The notes beneath the pieces were generated by a model. It was given only the letters and a program-made list of their open reading frames with translations. It was not told the origin of the DNA and did not search any database. Of a stretch of 64,000 bases of DNA, positions 59,501 to 64,000 are shown one piece after another. The stretch spans positions 62,001 to 126,000 of the forward strand of contig DAIQOK010000005.1 of NCBI GenBank assembly GCA_036787895.1, given 5' to 3'. Made by a program: the position numbers and the translations under genes. Positions within the stretch are counted from its first letter, which is position 1, and the number at the start of each line of letters is the position of its first letter. Source of the stretch: UBA7662 sp036787895 (GTDB taxonomy: Bacteria > Bacteroidota > Bacteroidia > UBA7662).

Positions 59501-61789
59501 ATGAGAATACTTGGCCTAATTTTCGGATTCCTTTTACTCGGGCACAATTTGTTAGCCCAAACAGGGAGCGTTAAACTACTCAATGCTTCCGGCGTGGAAA
59601 TCAGCAGTCATGCCAGCATAAGTGAAGCCTATTCAGCTATCACACCTCCTATCAGTCAGGCTTATACCATTGAATTGCAGAACACCTATCTAGGTAGCAG
59701 TGAGACAGTTCCACTTGTTTTAGGTGCTAAAGCAGGTGCCAGTGCAACTAATACCATTACCATTCGCCCGGCTGCCAATTTCGGTAGCATCACCTTAAGT
59801 GCAACTGTTTCTTCTGCCTCCTTGGTTGAGCTTAACGATGCCGACTATCTCATATTGGATGGACGTCCGGGAGGCGTTGGGAATACACGTGCCATTACGC
59901 TCAATAATACGGCCACCAATGGCAATACCATAGGCTTAATAAACGGCGCCACGCACAACATTATCCGTTACATTCAATTGCAGAACAGTGGTACAGGAAG
60001 TGCCAGTCGGACTCTTGCAGTTTTGACATCTGTCTCTAATCCCGACGGCAATTCAAACAATCGTTTTGAGTTCAATCTATCCACTGGGTCACGCTACGGC
60101 TTTAATTCCAGTGGAACCGCGGGTAACCCCAATCGCAACAACGTTTATTTTGGAAATGAAATTCAGAGTACCATTTTTTCAGGTATCTGGGTTCAAGCCG
60201 GAACCGGGCGTATCCTATTAGATTCGAATGTGGTTTATGGCACCAATACGCCTGCCACTGCTGCTAATTTTGGCATATTATTCGACAGTCAAACGGATAC
60301 GGCCATCATCCGGAACAACCTGGTTTTTGATGTCATCACTTCCAATACCAGTGCTATACGCGGTATCAGTATCCGAAGTACTTCAGCGAGTGGTGTCGAC
60401 AACTATACAGAGATCTATAACAACTTCATTGCTTTGAGTGGTCCAGGTTCTGGGAGTACCAGCATAGTGGGTCTTGAATATGCCGGAGCCAATCTGGTCA
60501 ATGCCAAGGTTTGGTTTAATACCATACACATCGCCGGTAGCCTTGCCAGCGGAGGTACTTCAGGCAATGTATTGTCGGCTGCTTTTTCTAAAACTGCTTC
60601 AAACATTGGAAGCAATTTTGAATTAAAAAACAACCTTTTTCTCAATAGCCGCAGTGGAGGTGTTGCCGGTGGTCAACACCTCGCTTTGAGCTTGAGCAAC
60701 AATGTCGGGAATTTTGTTTTCGACTTCAACACCTATAATAGTGCAGGATTGTTAACCCGTCATGGTACAGCCACTCAAACTACAGTTACCGACTTTGCCA
60801 CTGCTTTGGGAGCAGGCAATGAGGCGAATGGAAATTCAACTGCCGTTCAATTAACAGGCATTAACGATCTCACTTTAACTGGAACATCCTTAGGTAATAT
60901 AAATCTGGGAGGCACAGCCATTACGGGTATATCGTTCGACCGCTTTGGCAATTTCAGAAGCAATGTGCCCTATCGTGGTGCACATGAAGCCATTCCGTCA
61001 CTCGGCGGCACACAATGTCAGGGTACACCTGATGCGGGCATACTCACACAAAGCGATACATTATTTTGTCCGGGAGATGGCCCTATAGATTTGCGTTTAA
61101 CCCTCGCATCGACCGGAGCTGGAATTACCTACGAATGGCAAGCTTCGATTGATGGCATCAGCTTTACGACAGTGGCTGGAGCCACCAGCGATTCATTGTT
61201 GGTCAGTCCTGCAGTTGTGAGTTGGTACCGCGTCATAACACGATGTTTAGCTACTGGCCAACAAGCTATTTCTGACACTGTACGTATTGGAAGAGGTAAT
61301 TCACCTGTCTTGGGGGCATTAACCTTTACCATTCAAGGCCCCACCTATACGTTTACGCTGAATGGCAGTGCCCAAGTTGACAGTTTTATATGGAACTTCG
61401 GTGACGGCTCCGCCGATGTTACTACCACCACGCCCAATGTAAATCATACCTATACTGGAGGTGGAGCCTTTCCGGTGCGTGTAAAAGCTATCAATATTTG
61501 TGGTATAGATTCTATACAGTTGAATCTTACTGTCACTGTTTCGGTCAAAGAAAACGAAATCCCTGAACTCAGCATCTACCCCAATCCATTTTCAGACGAA
61601 TTGTATTTGCGTGGTCTGGAAAACGAGTTTTCGGTATACATCAGGGATGTGCAGGGGCGGGAAATAGCACGGTATCAAGCGGAAGGCCAATTGAGCTTAA
61701 ATTTAAGTCAGCTAAAGCCGGCTGTTTATTTGATTGAAGTCCTTGACAAAGCAGGTAGACGAAAAATTCAACGGCTGATTAAAAACTAA
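59501..61789 (+). CDS. Parallel beta-helix surface protein with PKD domain and type IX secretion domain (copy 1)
   Basis: A 762-residue exported protein. Order: signal peptide (1-19, ending LLAQ), a right-handed parallel beta-helix region (about 40-490) with repeated rungs such as NNLVFDV, NNFIAL, NNLFLNS, an Ig-like stretch (TYEWQASIDGISFTTV), a PKD domain (about 605-665, WNFGDGSADV), and a type A sorting domain (ISIYPNPFSDELYLRG, LKPAVYLIEVL). It should be exported by the T9SS and attached to the surface, where such helices bind or cut polysaccharides; no catalytic residues are evident. It is paralogous to the next gene along its whole visible length. Confidence 0.88.
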   Translation: MRILGLIFGFLLLGHNLLAQTGSVKLLNASGVEISSHASISEAYSAITPPISQAYTIELQNTYLGSSETVPLVLGAKAGASATNTITIRPAANFGSITLSATVSSASLVELNDADYLILDGRPGGVGNTRAITLNNTATNGNTIGLINGATHNIIRYIQLQNSGTGSASRTLAVLTSVSNPDGNSNNRFEFNLSTGSRYGFNSSGTAGNPNRNNVYFGNEIQSTIFSGIWVQAGTGRILLDSNVVYGTNTPATAANFGILFDSQTDTAIIRNNLVFDVITSNTSAIRGISIRSTSASGVDNYTEIYNNFIALSGPGSGSTSIVGLEYAGANLVNAKVWFNTIHIAGSLASGGTSGNVLSAAFSKTASNIGSNFELKNNLFLNSRSGGVAGGQHLALSLSNNVGNFVFDFNTYNSAGLLTRHGTATQTTVTDFATALGAGNEANGNSTAVQLTGINDLTLTGTSLGNINLGGTAITGISFDRFGNFRSNVPYRGAHEAIPSLGGTQCQGTPDAGILTQSDTLFCPGDGPIDLRLTLASTGAGITYEWQASIDGISFTTVAGATSDSLLVSPAVVSWYRVITRCLATGQQAISDTVRIGRGNSPVLGALTFTIQGPTYTFTLNGSAQVDSFIWNFGDGSADVTTTTPNVNHTYTGGGAFPVRVKAINICGIDSIQLNLTVTVSVKENEIPELSIYPNPFSDELYLRGLENEFSVYIRDVQGREIARYQAEGQLSLNLSQLKPAVYLIEVLDKAGRRKIQRLIKN

Positions 61790-61796
61790 CCTCCTG

Positions 61797-61827
61797 AAAA
61801 AGTCCCGGAAGAAATTCGGGACTTTTT
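61797..61827 (+). terminator. Rho-independent terminator between the beta-helix paralogues
   Basis: A perfect 11-bp stem, AAAAAGTCCCG (61797-61807) with CGGGACTTTTT (61817-61827), nine-base loop, T tract. It ends copy 1, so copy 2 has its own promoter. Confidence 0.93.
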
Positions 61828-61941
61828 ATTTTTCTATAACTGGTTCAGCTTATTTAATTAGCTTGTATTAACCAATTTTTAATACTTAGCAGCTAACAGC
61901 ACTTACATCTTTTCTTACTTTAGAAGGATAAACCGAACTTG

Positions 61942-64000
61942 ATGAAGATTTTTTTATCCGTGATCTGCTTGTTATTTCTTCACCAATGGTTGAATGCGCA
62001 AGCAGGAAGCGTGTCACTTTTGGCTGCCAATGGTGCTACACTGAGCACACACGCCAGCATTTCTGAAGCTTATGCTGCTATTTCCCAGCCGGTAAATCAG
62101 GCATACACCATTGAACTGCAGAACAACTATGTGGGCAGCAGCGAGACTGTACCCTTAGTTCTGGGGGCAAAAAGTGGCACCAACGCGACGAATACCATCA
62201 CCATACGTCCGGCCGCTAATTTTAGCTCCTTGACTTTAAGTGCACCTGTAAGTATGGGAAATTTGCTTGAGCTGAATGATGCCGATTATTTGATTTTGGA
62301 TGGCCGAGCAGGTGGCGTGGGTAATACGCCTGTTATTGGACTGAATAACACCGCTTTGGATGGTACAACCATCGCGCTACGCAATGGATCAAGTCACAAT
62401 ATAATACGATATCTAAATCTTCAAAATGGCGGATCTACAGTAAGTAGCAGCACCATTAGTCTGCTAGGTTTTGGCACAACCAATCCGGGAAACTCCTTCA
62501 ATCGTTTTGAACACAACGTTTCAATCGGGTCACGCAACGGTTTTTACTCCTATGGAAATACAACCAATCCAAATCAGGGCAATCTGTTTTATGGCAATGA
62601 AATACAGAGCGTTACATATTCTGGCATCTATATTCAGACCGGAACATCGGGAGTGGTGATTGATTCCAATCAGATTTACGCTACGTTGACACCTTCAACC
62701 ACTTTTAATTTTGGGATTCTTTTCGATAATCAAACCGATACTGCCATCATCCGAAACAACCTCATTTATGATATTCATACCACCAATAATGCTGCATCAA
62801 GGGGTATAAGCATCAGGGGGTCAGCAGCTAACGGCTTGGACAATTATACAGAAATTTACAACAACTTCATTTCCCTGGATCAGCCATCCTGGAACAGCAC
62901 CAGTGTGGTTGGTATCGAATATGCTGGCATATATCTGGCGAACGCCAAAATTATGTTCAATACCGTCATAATTGGTGGTACGCTGAATTCAGGTGGTATT
63001 TCGGAACAGGTTTTGTCAGCTGCCTTTTCTAAAACTGCCTCGAATGCGGGCAATAATTTTTATCTCCGCAACAATATTTTCATCAACAACCGAAGCGGTG
63101 GTGTGAGCGGTGGCCAGCATGTGGCAGTTCATTTCGGCAGCATTGCCGGTATAATTAATAGTGACTACAATACATACAACTCCGTCAACATATTAGCACG
63201 CTACGGCACAGGCACCTACAGTACTGTTGCCGGTCTGGCATTCGTTATGGGAGGCAGTAATGAAGCTAATAGTAATACAGCTGCAGTTCAGCTATCAGGA
63301 TTTAACAACCTCCGGCTCAGCGGAAGTTCTTTAGGAAACCCCTTGCTGGCGGGTACAAGCATAGCCGGGATAAGCCGCGATAAATTCAATCAAAGTCGAA
63401 GTAACGCCCCCTATCGGGGTGCGCATGAAGCTAGTCCAAGTTTGGGCGGCATACAATGTACGGTGGCTCCTGCTGCAGGAAATCTCACCCAAAGCGATAC
63501 AGCGATTTGCCCAGGACAACCTCCGATTGTGATTCGTTTGCAACAGGCAGCAGCAGGCGGGGGAATTGTGTATGAGTGGCAGGAATCGACCGATAATACC
63601 TCTTTTACCACCCTGGAAATAAATACAACCGATAGCCTGGTTGTTAACCCTGTTGCAACTCGCTGGTATAAAGTCATTGTTCGATGTGTACCATCTGCGA
63701 ATCAGGCAACTACCAATACCATAAAAATCAATCGCAACCAATTACCGGTTGTAGGCTCACTTCTTTTTAGTCGGGTAGGCGCAGCTTACCAATTTACACT
63801 ATCCAATAGTGCACATGTGGGAAGTTTTACCTGGAATTTCGGAGATGGCAGTCCAGAAGTGATCACCAGCTTACCCACCGCAGGTCATACCTATACCGTG
63901 AATGGTCCCTACCCAGTGCGTGTTAAAGCAAATAATCGATGTGGTATCGACTCCATTCAACTCAATTTGAATGTCAGCACCGTGTCGGTAAATGAGTTGG
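61942..64000 (+). CDS. Parallel beta-helix surface protein with PKD domain (copy 2, cut by window edge)
   Basis: The first 686 codons of a paralogue of the previous gene. It has a signal peptide (about 1-20, ending WLNAQ), the same beta-helix rungs (NNLIYDI, NNFISL, NNIFINN), the Ig-like segment (YEWQESTDNTSFTTL) and PKD domain (WNFGDGSPEV), ending in VSVNEL at the edge, where a sorting domain is expected next. The start is the ATG at 61942. The two proteins align with very few length changes, and the DNA remains recognisably similar, so the duplication is not ancient, or is maintained by selection or gene conversion. Confidence 0.86.
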   Translation, partial: MKIFLSVICLLFLHQWLNAQAGSVSLLAANGATLSTHASISEAYAAISQPVNQAYTIELQNNYVGSSETVPLVLGAKSGTNATNTITIRPAANFSSLTLSAPVSMGNLLELNDADYLILDGRAGGVGNTPVIGLNNTALDGTTIALRNGSSHNIIRYLNLQNGGSTVSSSTISLLGFGTTNPGNSFNRFEHNVSIGSRNGFYSYGNTTNPNQGNLFYGNEIQSVTYSGIYIQTGTSGVVIDSNQIYATLTPSTTFNFGILFDNQTDTAIIRNNLIYDIHTTNNAASRGISIRGSAANGLDNYTEIYNNFISLDQPSWNSTSVVGIEYAGIYLANAKIMFNTVIIGGTLNSGGISEQVLSAAFSKTASNAGNNFYLRNNIFINNRSGGVSGGQHVAVHFGSIAGIINSDYNTYNSVNILARYGTGTYSTVAGLAFVMGGSNEANSNTAAVQLSGFNNLRLSGSSLGNPLLAGTSIAGISRDKFNQSRSNAPYRGAHEASPSLGGIQCTVAPAAGNLTQSDTAICPGQPPIVIRLQQAAAGGGIVYEWQESTDNTSFTTLEINTTDSLVVNPVATRWYKVIVRCVPSANQATTNTIKINRNQLPVVGSLLFSRVGAAYQFTLSNSAHVGSFTWNFGDGSPEVITSLPTAGHTYTVNGPYPVRVKANNRCGIDSIQLNLNVSTVSVNEL

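Overview
The window is a piece of a Bacteroidota genome. Five things support this: a complete alternative complex III (Act) operon, at least four secreted proteins ending in Por (type IX) secretion-type C-terminal domains plus one cut by the window edge, a TonB-dependent receptor with a carboxypeptidase-regulatory-like plug extension, very weak Shine-Dalgarno signals, and repeated promoter elements of the Bacteroidota form TTTG-N~19-TAnnTTTG. The gene mix (fused ActB, Suf system, photolyase with a flavin reductase, PPK1) fits Saprospiria/Chitinophagia-type lineages, but I cannot fix the genus. A run of exactly 100 N at 15600-15699 shows this is a scaffolded draft or MAG.

Layout. 1-7728 (minus): actABCDEF, the quinol:cytochrome c oxidoreductase, with ActF cut by the left edge. 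7955-11274 (minus): lipid-type ABC exporter, a conserved unknown, and murQ. 11292-12887 (plus): S41 processing protease, then a bidirectional terminator and a small acidic lipoprotein. 13302-15484 (minus): the ribosome-assembly GTPases der and era. 15500-15889: an initiator tRNA-Met interrupted by the assembly gap, with a partial tandem copy. 16096-28250: single genes, namely GT39 glycosyltransferase, prolyl oligopeptidase, RlmL-type methyltransferase, metallo-beta-lactamase fold enzyme, thioesterase, T9SS cargo, cold-shock protein, NAD-dependent epimerase-like protein and TonB receptor. 28280-32510 (minus): pstSCAB-phoU phosphate uptake. 32583-35664 (plus): DEDDh exonuclease, DUF2147 protein, photolyase, flavin reductase-like protein. 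35691-36761: orphan secreted protein. 37056-43177 (plus): sufBCDSE-sufT iron-sulfur assembly operon, split between sufB and sufC by a four-helix-bundle gene bracketed by A/T-rich repeats. 43370-51095: T9SS cargo, DUF1761 protein, Hpt protein, fabH, membrane protein, Hsp20, and an outer-membrane barrel/helix-hairpin-helix pair. 51106-54685 (minus): sixA-ppk1-ppx polyphosphate module. 54776-57865 (plus): nuclease-fold protein, methyltransferase, PAP2 phosphatase, ZIP transporter. 57997-64000 (plus): alpha/beta hydrolase and two tandem paralogous parallel beta-helix T9SS cargo proteins, the second cut by the right edge.

The genes join into a few functional units: respiration (Act), Fe-S assembly (Suf, which would supply the ActB clusters), phosphate uptake and storage (Pst/PhoU and PPK/PPX), envelope upkeep (MurQ, S41 protease, exporter), and T9SS-exported surface proteins.

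The signals I find most worth pursuing are: (1) an A/T-rich inverted-repeat element that starts exactly on gene stop codons, is present empty at two loci, and encloses a four-helix-bundle gene inside the suf operon; (2) three genes whose TAnnTTTG element ends exactly 4 nt before the start codon, implying leaderless mRNAs; (3) the tRNA-fMet repeat at the assembly gap.
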